From contig JAQTTU010000001.1 in NCBI GenBank assembly GCA_028710605.1, forward strand, positions 124,001-188,000: a stretch of 64,000 nucleotides of DNA, read 5' to 3'. The position numbers were made by a program, and so were the translations under genes. Numbering within the stretch: position 1 is the stretch's first letter; each line of letters starts with the position of its first letter. Of this stretch, positions 54,463 through 62,823 are shown piece by piece. Source of the stretch: Sideroxydans sp. Its GTDB lineage: Bacteria > Pseudomonadota > Gammaproteobacteria > Burkholderiales > Gallionellaceae. The notes beneath the pieces are model-generated. The model saw only the letters and a list, made by a program, of their open reading frames with translations. It was not told the origin of the DNA and did not search any database.

Positions 54463-54621
54463 CGTCATTCCGGCGCAGGCCGGAATCCAGCAAATAAAAA
54501 ATTCCTCGCGGAGCGAGACAACACCAAGATCATGTCCGCTACGCGGGCTGTTCAATTGACTGGATTCCGGCCTGCGCCGGATAACCAGCCACTTGGCCGA
54601 CGTTGTTTGTCGGCCTAGTGG
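54463..54621. repeat. Two inverted repeats between addA-like and addB-like genes
   Basis: 54463-54584 is a 'CGTCATTCCGGCGCAGGCC' element. It is followed by a hairpin CCACTTGGCCGAC / GTCGGCCTAGTGG (54589-54621, one mismatch) with a 7-base loop and no T-run. Together they fill most of the 231-bp gap. Confidence 0.8.
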
Positions 54622-54677
54622 AATGGCTAGTAGTTCCATCAATGACGTGGAGAGTGATTGTCTGGCTTGCATGTAAC

Positions 54678-57449
54678 TCACCATTCCCCTTTCCTACATA
54701 AACCCCGCATCTCGCACCACCCGCACACCGCATCAATCCCATTCGCAGGCAACCCCGCCCCGCCGCGTATCGCTTCCATCACGCTCACCAATCTCTCGGC
54801 ATTCAATTGCGCCAGCAGCGGCATGTCTTCTTTCGGCGCAACCAGTTTCACTTTGCCGTTTTCGATGCTGACAAAGGCCGCATCCGCTGCTTCGTGCGCG
54901 TAGGCGTAGCACGCGAGCTGCACATCTTCGCCCGGCTCTTTCAATTTGTTGCGCAGCACAGTGTCGCTCTGCGTCTTGTAATCCAGCACGAGCTTTTCTT
55001 CGCCGCGCACATCGAGGCGGTCTATGCGTCCGCGCAGGCGCACGGCTTCCAAATCCCAATCAAACGATTTCTCCGATTCGGCATAGCGCCAGCCTTGTGT
55101 TTCGTTTTGCTGTTGCCATTCAATGTAGGCAGGCAACGAGACATACCAGCGCGCCAGCCACGCGCGCGCCGCAAAATCCTGTTGCAACAAGTCGGCGAAC
55201 ACTTCTTCGCTGATCTGGCGCAACGCGGTTTCCAGTTCATCAACTGCATGCCCGCTCACCGTTGCAAAACGCTCGTGGAAGCGCTGCAATATTTCGTGCA
55301 CGCGCTCGCCGTAGTCGCGCTTCTCGATGCCTTCCTGCACTTCGTCGAGTTCGTTCAAACGCAAAATGTAGCGCGCAAAGAATTGATACGGACAGGCGAC
55401 CAGCGAGTTGTAGGCGCTGATAGAAATACTGGCGGGGATAATTTCGTTTGCCGCATTCGGTGTCGGTTGTGCGGCTTGTGCCAGATCGGCCTGATGCGCG
55501 TCTTCAGCCGCGAGATAGAAATGGAGCTCATACTCATTAAAGTCGGATTGCTCATTAGCGCCGAACCTGTTCCTTCCCCCATGCAGGGGGAAGGGGGCAT
55601 CGGAAAATGCGGCAAAATTTTTCTCCAACTCGTCGCGCAATATTTGCAGGAACGGACTGAGCAGCCCCGCTTCGCCGTTTCTATCTTTCTGCCAGGTGAC
55701 CAGCACGCAATCGTTCAGCGCCAGCAGCGCCAGCAAATCGTCGCGCTGGCGCGTCGAGTGGATAGCGCGCGCGGGCAAATTCAAACTGCTGCGCACCGCA
55801 TCGTTGAACCAGCGCCCGCCGTCCGCCACGCTGGGCAAATGATCGGCATCGCAGCCGAGCAACAGCACCGCATCGAAAGCGCGCCAGCGCGTGGCGGCCA
55901 GATGGGTGAAGCGCACCGGGCTGTCTATGCTGCTGTCGCGGAACGTTTCCGTATCCAGTTGCTGCGCCAGCCAGCGCCGCCATTCGTGGAAGCGGTAACG
56001 CCCCTGGTCGTTCGCCAACTCCTGTTTCCAAGTATCCAGTGCGCGCAGCAATTGTTGGCCTGCGTCGTCCTGCTGCAAACCTTGGTCTATGCCCAGCACG
56101 ATGAGACTTTCGCGCAACGCACTCAACCATTCCGCCAGCGTTTTTTTCTTTCCCAGCTCCAGCAGCGCCGATGCCTGACGCAAGCGCGCCAGCGGTTGAT
56201 GCAGCGCGATTTCGTGCTCGGCCAGCGCGCTGAATTTTTCCAGCCCCGCCACCACGCCGTGCTGGCGCAGCAGTTGTTCCAGTTGATACACCGCCGACTT
56301 GCGCTCGCCCGCCGCCATGTCGGCGAAGATGAACGGCGACTTCAGCAGGTCGAGCAAATCGTGATGATAGAAATCGCTTTGCAGCGCAGTGAGCCAGCGA
56401 TCCAGCACCGTGCTCACCGACAGCGTGGCAAACGTCCAGCCGGTCTCGTCCGTCACCAGTATCTCGGCGCGTTCCAGCAACGCGCGCATACGCCGCGCCA
56501 CCACGCGGTCTTGCGCCACGATGGCGATGTCGCGCTTGCCTGCTTGCAGCCACAAGCGCACTTGCATCGCGGCGGCGCGGGCTTCTTGTTCTAGCGAAGT
56601 CGCGGCGAAGAAACGCGGAGCATTGCCCGAGGCTGACGTTTTGTTTTCAATGGAATGAAATATATTTTCCAGTGACGCAACGTCCCTCCCCCCCAACCCC
56701 TCTCCCGCCTGCGAGAGAGGGGAGTTTGACTCCCTCTCCCGCAGGCGGGAGAGGGCTGGGGTGAGGGGCTGCTTTGCGAAGCCCGCACTTCCAATCCCCA
56801 TCTCGCGCAAATCAAACACCACCACCTCAGCGCGTTCGGAATACTCGCGCAGAAAATTCTGCTCCAGCGTATTCCAGTCCGAAGCGCGCAACACATACAA
56901 CGGCTGCGTCGCCCGCGCCGCCAACGTCGCCAGCCGCTGCTGGTACGCGCGCGCCGCGTCCAGTTCCTCGCCGTCCTGCATTGCATGCCACAACTCGAAC
57001 ACCAGCCGCGCCTCCAGTTGCAGCGTGGCATTCTGTTTCGCCTGATACGCCTGCTGCACAGCGGTGGCAAATTCGTCCGCATCACTTGGCAATACCGCGA
57101 GCGACTGCGTCAGCTCGTCGAACAGCTTGAGCAATTCCTGCGTCATGCTCCACAGGTCGGCATGCTCGAACCATTGCAGCTTGCGTAACTGCTGATAGAG
57201 CAGCGCACTGCGCTGGCTGTCGCTGACGAGTTGCGTTTCAAGTGGAATGCCTTGCGCCCAATCGTTCAGCGTCACCATTTGCGGCAACAGCAACGCAGGC
57301 AGTTGCGCCGCGCGCATCAGTGCCTGTGCCAGCGGTTGCGCGGCGTGAAAATTGGGCAACAAAATGGTGATGCCGCGCAGATCGGGCGCGGGATGCGCGG
57401 CGAGAATGCGCTGCGCGATGCGGTCGAAATAGGTCGTGGAAATGTTCAC
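54678..57449 (-). CDS. AddB-like PD-(D/E)XK nuclease
   Basis: 923 residues from a GTG. The N-terminal part is inactivated-helicase-like (GITILLPNFHAAQPLAQALM). The C-terminal RecB-type nuclease has LRGRIDRLDV and KLVLDYKTQS. Cysteines in VACPYQFF and CGWCEMRGLC match the AddB iron-sulfur staple. The gene starts directly next to a palindromic repeat (57455-57536), with no Shine-Dalgarno between. In-frame repeats also occur inside (56684-56770 and a half element at about 55570-55598). It partners the AddA-like gene downstream. Confidence 0.85.
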   Translation of the reverse strand: MNISTTYFDRIAQRILAAHPAPDLRGITILLPNFHAAQPLAQALMRAAQLPALLLPQMVTLNDWAQGIPLETQLVSDSQRSALLYQQLRKLQWFEHADLWSMTQELLKLFDELTQSLAVLPSDADEFATAVQQAYQAKQNATLQLEARLVFELWHAMQDGEELDAARAYQQRLATLAARATQPLYVLRASDWNTLEQNFLREYSERAEVVVFDLREMGIGSAGFAKQPLTPALSRLRERESNSPLSQAGEGLGGRDVASLENIFHSIENKTSASGNAPRFFAATSLEQEARAAAMQVRLWLQAGKRDIAIVAQDRVVARRMRALLERAEILVTDETGWTFATLSVSTVLDRWLTALQSDFYHHDLLDLLKSPFIFADMAAGERKSAVYQLEQLLRQHGVVAGLEKFSALAEHEIALHQPLARLRQASALLELGKKKTLAEWLSALRESLIVLGIDQGLQQDDAGQQLLRALDTWKQELANDQGRYRFHEWRRWLAQQLDTETFRDSSIDSPVRFTHLAATRWRAFDAVLLLGCDADHLPSVADGGRWFNDAVRSSLNLPARAIHSTRQRDDLLALLALNDCVLVTWQKDRNGEAGLLSPFLQILRDELEKNFAAFSDAPFPLHGGRNRFGANEQSDFNEYELHFYLAAEDAHQADLAQAAQPTPNAANEIIPASISISAYNSLVACPYQFFARYILRLNELDEVQEGIEKRDYGERVHEILQRFHERFATVSGHAVDELETALRQISEEVFADLLQQDFAARAWLARWYVSLPAYIEWQQQNETQGWRYAESEKSFDWDLEAVRLRGRIDRLDVRGEEKLVLDYKTQSDTVLRNKLKEPGEDVQLACYAYAHEAADAAFVSIENGKVKLVAPKEDMPLLAQLNAERLVSVMEAIRGGAGLPANGIDAVCGWCEMRGLCRKGEW
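56684..56770. repeat. 'CCCTCTCCCGC' repeat inside the AddB-like gene
   Basis: Two inverted arms around gggagtttgactccc; read in frame as LTPALSRLRERE and SPLSQAGEG. Confidence 0.85.
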
Positions 57450-57454
57450 AGTCA

Positions 57455-57615
57455 GTAGGATGGGTTGAGCGCAGCGATACCCATCGCCAATGTTATTGAA
57501 TGATTGATGGGTATCGCTGCGCTCAACCCATCCTACACCACCTCGCCCGCAAGCCAATAGATACGGGCATCTTCAAACACCACGCATTGTAGAACGCCTA
57601 TTGGCGGGCATCTTC
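57455..57615. repeat. Two adjacent inverted repeats upstream of the AddB-like gene
   Basis: 57455-57536: arms gtaggatgggttgagcgcag and its complement. 57546-57615: a 'GCCTATTGGCGGGC' element (arms cccgcaagccaata and tattggcgggca). They fill the 192-bp gap. Confidence 0.85.
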
Positions 57616-57641
57616 AGGCAGGTGCGCAAAATAAAACCGTG

Positions 57642-58349
57642 CTAGCGCGCCAAACCTTGCAACCAATGGCGATACAGTTGCTCCGCCGCACGATGCAGTT
57701 GCGGCATTTTATCCTGCATCTGCATTTGCATGTCCGCCGCCGTTTGCACGCCGGGGCTTTGCCGGTTCGCGGCGATTTCATCCGCACCGTTTTCGCACCA
57801 AGCACGAATCATGGACTCGGTCATTTCCACGTGGCATTGCAGCGCCAGGTGTTTGCCGATGGCGTAGGCCTGATTCACACAATGCGCACTGGAAAGCAGA
57901 TGCACCGCGCCTTGCGGCAGGCTGAAGGTTTCGCCGTGCCAGTGGAATGAATCGAACTCACGAATGTCGCCGAACCACGTGCGCGCCGTGGCGTTGTCGG
58001 CCACTTCGACCTTGCCCCAACCCAATTCCTTCACCGGATTTTTCGTCACCACACCACCCAGCGCTTTGGAGATAAGCTGCCCGCCGAGGCAGTGGCCGAG
58101 CAGCGGCACATCATGCTCCACCGCATCGCGGATCAGCGCCAGCACTTCGGGTATCCACGGCAGATCGTCGTTGACGCTCATCGGCCCGCCCATGAAAACG
58201 AGGCCGGAATAATCCTGCGCATTGCGCGGCACGGCATCGCCCGCGTCGATGCAAATCAATTGCCACGGGATATTTTTCGCGTTGAGGAAAGTGGTGAAGT
58301 AGCCCGCGCCTTCGCTGGGCGAGTGACGGAAGATGGCGATGGGTTTCAT
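57642..58349 (-). CDS. Class I glutamine amidotransferase-like protein
   Basis: 235 residues. Triad visible: Cys in LLGHCLGGQ (about 88), then His-x-Glu in LQCHVEMTES (about 173-175). FHWHGETFSLP and FMGGPMSVNDDLPW are typical of stand-alone GATase proteins related to GMP synthase amidotransferase and YfeJ. It would hydrolyse a gamma-glutamyl amide. The substrate is unknown. Confidence 0.87.
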   Translation of the reverse strand: MKPIAIFRHSPSEGAGYFTTFLNAKNIPWQLICIDAGDAVPRNAQDYSGLVFMGGPMSVNDDLPWIPEVLALIRDAVEHDVPLLGHCLGGQLISKALGGVVTKNPVKELGWGKVEVADNATARTWFGDIREFDSFHWHGETFSLPQGAVHLLSSAHCVNQAYAIGKHLALQCHVEMTESMIRAWCENGADEIAANRQSPGVQTAADMQMQMQDKMPQLHRAAEQLYRHWLQGLAR

Positions 58350-58425
58350 GGTTGTGCGATGAAAAATCGGAAGCGTATTTTATGTGGCTTTGGGCGTTGT
58401 CGCCATGCATCGTTTGGCACAGCAT

Positions 58426-58460
58426 GTAGGGCGCAATAACCAACGGGCATTGCGCCGGAT
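58426..58460. repeat. Left RAYT-flanking palindromic sequence
   Basis: gtagggcgcaataaccaacg followed by ggcattgcgccggat. Inverted relative to the copy at 59042-59108 on the other side of the transposase. Confidence 0.8.
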
Positions 58461-58484
58461 GGAAACCTCCGCAATACTCCCCGT

Positions 58485-59015
58485 ATGCCTGACTATCGTC
58501 GCGCCTGACATCCGGGCGGCACCTATTTTTTCACCGTCAACTTGCTGCAACGGCAAGATAACTACTTGCTGACCAAACACATTGAAATACTGCGCAGCGT
58601 GGTCAAATCGGTGCAGCAACGTCACCCTTTTCTGATTCACGGTTGGGTAGTACTGCCCAACCATCTGCACTGTGTGATCGAATTGCCGCCGAATGACGCG
58701 GACTTTGCAACACGCTGGCGGCTGATCAAGATGGATTTTTCCAAAGCCTTGCCTCGCACCGAAAGAATATCTGCCGTGCGCACCCGGCGCGGCGAACGCG
58801 GCATCTGGCAACGGCGTTATTGGGAACACCTGATCCGGGATGAGCGCGATTATCGGGCGCACATGGATTATGTGCATATCAATCCGCTGAAGCACGGGTT
58901 GGTCGAACGTGTGGCAGAATGGCCTTATTCAACGTTTCATCGACTGGTTGACCAAGGTATCTATCCGATGGATTGGGCGGGCGGATGCGAAAGCGAGTTG
59001 GGATATGATGAATAG
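58485..59015 (+). pseudogene. REP-associated tyrosine transposase (RAYT) with early nonsense codon
   Basis: Reading from ATG 58485 gives MPDYRRA, then TGA (58506-58508), then [15 protein letters not shown] and an open frame to 59015. In this family the stop position is normally Trp, so a TGG-to-TGA change is likely. HUH motif in [10 protein letters not shown] and catalytic Tyr in [13 protein letters not shown] are intact. Without read-through, translation could only begin at a TTG (58542) and would lose the first strand. Flanked by inverted palindromic copies. RAYTs mobilise REP sequences. Confidence 0.85.
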
Positions 59016-59041
59016 CTTATGGTTTTGGAATGAGGCGGTCA

Positions 59042-59108
59042 CATCCGGCGCAATGCCCGTTGGTTACCTCGCAGAGGTTCTTGCACCCTTTGGGTGTTGC
59101 GCCCTACG
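59042..59108. repeat. Right RAYT-flanking palindromic sequence
   Basis: catccggcgcaatgcccgtt, then ggttacctcgcagaggttct and ttgcgccctac. Inverted match to 58426-58460; a third, longer copy is at 59701-59815. Confidence 0.85.
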
Positions 59109-59137
59109 CTGGCTACGCAGGCTGAAAGGATTTTAAT

Positions 59138-59704
59138 ATGAATCATAAAGATTACCGAAACCTAGCATTGAGGTGTTATGAAAATTATGAAACCGGAAAA
59201 ACTTTCCGCAAAGAGTTTTTAATTAGAAATTACCCCAACGGCATTAAGAAGGAAGACCTTCAGGAGATTATAGGCCCACGTGTTATTTACGTTTTACGAC
59301 TTTCTGCGCTTAATGAAGATTCAATTTCAGCCATTCCAAATTGCAAAGACGAGCAATCTATTCTTTATATCGGAGGACATGCATCCGGCAAAAATACAGA
59401 GCGCTATAACATCATGATCGCAGCTTGCAGGAAAGCAAAAAAGAGTTTTGACGATAGCGCCAAAGTTAATGAAGAGCGATTTGCTCTTAACGATCAAAAT
59501 AACGGGCACGCTGTTGCAAATAATTTCACAACAGGTCTTCTTCGGCTAGGTTTTTCAATCGAAGATTGTAGTTTGGATATTGTTGACGGAAAAAATGAAT
59601 GCGATGAATTGGAATTGCTGATTGGATACCAAGAAAAGTTCCACCGTCTGCCACCTTGGAATCGCCAGCGTGGTGGCAGTAGCGTTACTCATAGCCCGCC
59701 GTAG
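59138..59704 (+). CDS. GIY-YIG-like protein
   Basis: 188 residues. VIYVLRLS (about 49-56) and ILYIGGHASGKN (about 75-86) fit the GIY and YIG elements, followed by ERYN and a late Glu in DELELLIGYQEKFHRLPPWN. This suggests a GIY-YIG nuclease-like fold, though spacing is longer than usual. AT-richer than its surroundings. Its TAG stop is supplied by the first bases of a palindromic repeat, so the last residues (RGGSSVTHSPP) may not be ancestral. It sits between RAYT-type repeats. Confidence 0.55.
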   Translation: MNHKDYRNLALRCYENYETGKTFRKEFLIRNYPNGIKKEDLQEIIGPRVIYVLRLSALNEDSISAIPNCKDEQSILYIGGHASGKNTERYNIMIAACRKAKKSFDDSAKVNEERFALNDQNNGHAVANNFTTGLLRLGFSIEDCSLDIVDGKNECDELELLIGYQEKFHRLPPWNRQRGGSSVTHSPP

Positions 59705-59815
59705 GGTGCAATAAGCGCAGCGCATTGCATCGGATGTTTTAACTTCACACATTCGGCGCAATGCCCGTTGGTTACCTCGCAGAGGTTCTTGCACCCTGTG
59801 GGTGTTGCGCCCTAC
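59701..59815. repeat. RAYT-type palindromic repeat, long copy
   Basis: gtagggtgcaataagcgcag ... ttgcaccctgtgggtgttgc then gccctac. The right half equals 59042-59108 almost base for base. Confidence 0.85.
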
Positions 59816-59828
59816 TATGACCCAAATG

Positions 59829-59852
59829 AAAACGGGCATTCTTCAATGCCCG
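59829..59852 (-). terminator. Intrinsic terminator after htpG
   Basis: Perfect stem CGGGCAT / ATGCCCG with a 6-base loop, followed on the minus strand by TTTT. On the plus strand it is followed by CTTCTTTT, so it may act both ways. Confidence 0.7.
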
Positions 59853-59883
59853 CTTCTTTTCCACTACCTAACCCTCAATCTAC

Positions 59884-61785
59884 TCAGACGCTCATCTCCA
59901 GCATCAACTGGTTGATGCGTTTAACAAACCCCGCCGGATCATCAAGCTGTCCGCCTTCGGCCAGCAAAGCTTGATCGAACAGCACCGCCGCCCAGTCGTC
60001 GAAACGGGCTTCTGCATTTTGCAGACGCAGCACCACCGGATGCTTTGGATTGATTTCGAGGATGGGCTGCATGTTCGGCATTTTCTGACCGGAGGCTTTC
60101 ATCAGGCGCGCGAGGTTGCCGCTCATGTCGTGTTCGTCGGCCACTAGGCAGGCAGGCGAGTCAGTGAGGCGGTGCGTGATGCGCACTTCCTTGACGCGGT
60201 CGGCGAGGCTGGTTTTGATTTTGTCGGTCAGGCCTTTCAGTTCGTCCGCCTGCTTTTCCTGTTCCTGTTTTTCGGCGGCATCTTCCAGCGCGCCCAGATC
60301 GAGACCGCCCTTGGCCACGGACACCAGTTGCTTGCCGTCGAACTCGGGCAGGTTGCTCACCACCCATTCATCCACGCGGTCGGACAGCAGCAGCACTTCG
60401 ATGCCCTTCTTGCGGAACACTTCCAGATGCGGGCTGTTCTTGGCGGCGTTGAAGCTGTCGGCGGTGACGTAGTAGATTTTTTCCTGACCGTCTTTCATGC
60501 GCGCGATGTAGTCCTTCAGCGCCACGGTTTCGTCGGTGGTGTCGGCCTGGGTCGAGGCAAAGCGTAGCAGTGCGGCGATCTTGTCCTTGTTGGCGAAGTC
60601 TTCGCCCACGCCTTCCTTCAACACCTTGCCGAACTCGCCCCAGAATTTGGCGAACTTCTCTTTGTCGTTCTCGGCCATGTCGGCCAGCAGGCCCAGCACC
60701 TTGCCGGTGCAGCCTTTGCGGATGGCTTCGATGTCTTTCGATTCCTGCAGAATCTCGCGCGAGACGTTCAGCGGCAGGTCGGCAGAATCCACCACGCCGC
60801 GCACGAAGCGCATGTATGACGGCATCAGCTGTTCGGCATCGTCCATGATGAACACGCGGCGCACGTAGAGCTTGATGCCGTGGCGCGTGTTGCGGTCGTA
60901 CAGGTCGAACGGCGCGCGGCTCGGGATGTACAGCAGTTGCGTGTATTCCTGACGGCCTTCGACGCGCGCGTGCGTCCACGCCAGCGGATCGTCGAAATCG
61001 TGGCCGACGTGTTTGTAGAATTCCTGATATTGCTCTTCGCTGATCTCGTTCTTGCTGCGCGTCCACAATGCCGAGGCCTGATTGACCGTTTCGTCTTCAT
61101 CCAGCGTCTCGTACTTGTTCTCTTTCCATTCCTCTTTTTTCATCAGAATGGGCTGCATGATGTGGTTGGAATATTTCTTGATGATCTCGCGCAATTTGTA
61201 GCCGGCCAACAGGTCGTCCTGATCTTCGCGCAGGTGCAGCGTGATCTCGGTGCCGCGTGTGGCGCGCTCCACCATCTCGATGGAAAACTCGCCGCCGCCG
61301 TCGGATTCCCAGCGCACGCCCTGGTCGGCCTTCTCGCCCGCGCGGCGGGTGAACACGGATACCTTGTCGGCCACGATGAACGCGGAATAGAAACCCACGC
61401 CGAACTGGCCGATCAGGTTGGCATCCTTCTGCTGGTCGCCGGACAGCTTGCCGAAGAATTCGCGCGTGCCGGACTTGGCAATCGTGCCGAGGTTGGCGAT
61501 CACTTCGTCGCGGCTCATGCCGATACCGCTGTCAGCGATGGTCAGCGTGCGCGCGTCCTTGTCGTAAGACACGCGGATGTTCATCTCGGAATCGTTCTCG
61601 TACAGCGCGTCGTTATGCAGCGCCTCAAAACGCAGCTTGTCGCAGGCATCGGATGCGTTGGAAACCAGTTCGCGCAGGAAAATCTCGCGGTTGGAATACA
61701 GCGAGTGAATCATCAGTTGCAGCAGTTGTTTGACTTCGGTCTGGAATCCCAGCGTCTCGCGGCTGGCGGTGGTAGTTGCGGTCAT
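59884..61785 (-). CDS. htpG: Molecular chaperone HtpG (Hsp90)
   Basis: 633 residues. Starts [20 protein letters not shown]. The GHKL ATPase domain has [30 protein letters not shown], and [16 protein letters not shown]; middle and dimerisation domains follow ([20 protein letters not shown]). An ATP-driven cytosolic chaperone. Confidence 0.97.
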   Translation of the reverse strand: MTATTTASRETLGFQTEVKQLLQLMIHSLYSNREIFLRELVSNASDACDKLRFEALHNDALYENDSEMNIRVSYDKDARTLTIADSGIGMSRDEVIANLGTIAKSGTREFFGKLSGDQQKDANLIGQFGVGFYSAFIVADKVSVFTRRAGEKADQGVRWESDGGGEFSIEMVERATRGTEITLHLREDQDDLLAGYKLREIIKKYSNHIMQPILMKKEEWKENKYETLDEDETVNQASALWTRSKNEISEEQYQEFYKHVGHDFDDPLAWTHARVEGRQEYTQLLYIPSRAPFDLYDRNTRHGIKLYVRRVFIMDDAEQLMPSYMRFVRGVVDSADLPLNVSREILQESKDIEAIRKGCTGKVLGLLADMAENDKEKFAKFWGEFGKVLKEGVGEDFANKDKIAALLRFASTQADTTDETVALKDYIARMKDGQEKIYYVTADSFNAAKNSPHLEVFRKKGIEVLLLSDRVDEWVVSNLPEFDGKQLVSVAKGGLDLGALEDAAEKQEQEKQADELKGLTDKIKTSLADRVKEVRITHRLTDSPACLVADEHDMSGNLARLMKASGQKMPNMQPILEINPKHPVVLRLQNAEARFDDWAAVLFDQALLAEGGQLDDPAGFVKRINQLMLEMSV

Positions 61786-61866
61786 ACGTCCTCCGTGGAA
61801 AAAGTGTGCAGACTATTTGAGGATGTCTGGCTGTTTTTCAAGAGGGCGAAAAGCAAAAAACCTTTT

Positions 61867-61952
61867 GCCCGCAGATTACGCAGATTAATCAGATTAAAAA
61901 ACACCGCCTGCGATTGGCTTTGAAATCTGTTTAATCTGAGTAATCTGCGGGC
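61867..61952. repeat. Inverted repeat, 'CCCGCAGATTACGCAG' family
   Basis: Arms gcccgcagattacgcagatt and aatctgagtaatctgcgggc, just beyond the folE2 stop. Confidence 0.85.
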
Positions 61953-61959
61953 AAGGCTT

Positions 61960-62754
61960 TTATTCTTTGGTTTTGTCGCGCTCGATCAGCGCATACGCAG
62001 AGTGATTGTGAATCGACTCGAAGTTCTCGGATTCGATGGTGTATGCCTCAATGCGTTCGTCGGCATTCAGCACGGCAGCCACGTCGCGCACCATGTCTTC
62101 CACGAACTTGGGGTTGTCGTAGGCGTGTTCGGTGACGAACTTTTCGTCCGGGCGTTTGAGCAGGCCGTACAGTTCGCTGGAGGCCTGGTCTTCGGCGAAG
62201 CGCACCACTTCCTCGATCCACACCGAGCTGCGCGTGCGCACGGTGAGGGTGACATGCGAGCGCTGGTTGTGCGCGCCACGATCGGAGATTTCCTTGGAGC
62301 ACGGGCACAGGCTGGTGACCGGGATCTGCACGCGCATGGTGAAACGGTAAGTGCCCTCGACGATCTCGCCGATGAAGGTCACGTCGTAATCAAGCAGGCT
62401 TTGCACACCGGAAATCGGCGCGGTCTTGTTGACGAAATAAGGGAAGGCCATTTCGATGTAGCCGGATTGCGCTTCCAGTTTTTCCACCATTTCGCGCAGG
62501 ATGCTCTCGAACGACTCGACCGAAATCTCGCGCCCGTGCTGGTTGAGAATCTGCACGAAGCGCGACATGTGCGTGCCTTTGAAATTGTGCGGCAGATGCA
62601 CGTACATGTTGAACGTGGCGATGGTGTGCTGCACGCCCACGCTTTGATCCTTGACCATGATCGGATGGCGGATGCTCTTGATGCCGACTTTGTTGATCGC
62701 CAGGTGGCGGGTATCGGCACTGCTTTGTACGTCGGCGATAGGTTTAGGGCTCAT
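61960..62754 (-). CDS. folE2: GTP cyclohydrolase FolE2 (type IB)
   Basis: 264 residues. [56 protein letters not shown] (metal-ligand Cys region) and [14 protein letters not shown] identify FolE2. It converts GTP to 7,8-dihydroneopterin triphosphate for folate and related pathways, and tolerates Zn shortage better than FolE. A -10-like TATAAT lies 33 bases upstream. Confidence 0.95.
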   Translation of the reverse strand: MSPKPIADVQSSADTRHLAINKVGIKSIRHPIMVKDQSVGVQHTIATFNMYVHLPHNFKGTHMSRFVQILNQHGREISVESFESILREMVEKLEAQSGYIEMAFPYFVNKTAPISGVQSLLDYDVTFIGEIVEGTYRFTMRVQIPVTSLCPCSKEISDRGAHNQRSHVTLTVRTRSSVWIEEVVRFAEDQASSELYGLLKRPDEKFVTEHAYDNPKFVEDMVRDVAAVLNADERIEAYTIESENFESIHNHSAYALIERDKTKE

Positions 62755-62786
62755 GGCTATTTCTCTAATTTAAATTTTGTAGTGGA

Positions 62787-62818
62787 ATTATATCCAATGT
62801 CCGACAAATATTGTCGGG
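62787..62818 (-). promoter_or_regulatory. Candidate folE2 promoter with overlapping dyad
   Basis: On the minus strand TATAAT (62792-62787) follows a dyad CCGACA / TGTCGG (62801-62817). No clear -35 is seen. The dyad might be an operator or a stem at the end of the dxs transcript; it does not resemble a standard Zur box. Confidence 0.4.
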
Positions 62819-62823
62819 CAATA

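Noticed and set aside
54807-56594. A 595-codon plus-strand open frame
   Set aside because: Antisense to the AddB-like nuclease, which has recognisable catalytic and Fe-S motifs; the plus frame has no family pattern.
62801-62817. Zur-box reading of the dyad before folE2
   Set aside because: The CCGACA/TGTCGG dyad does not match the usual AT-rich Zur consensus, so zinc control is not claimed.
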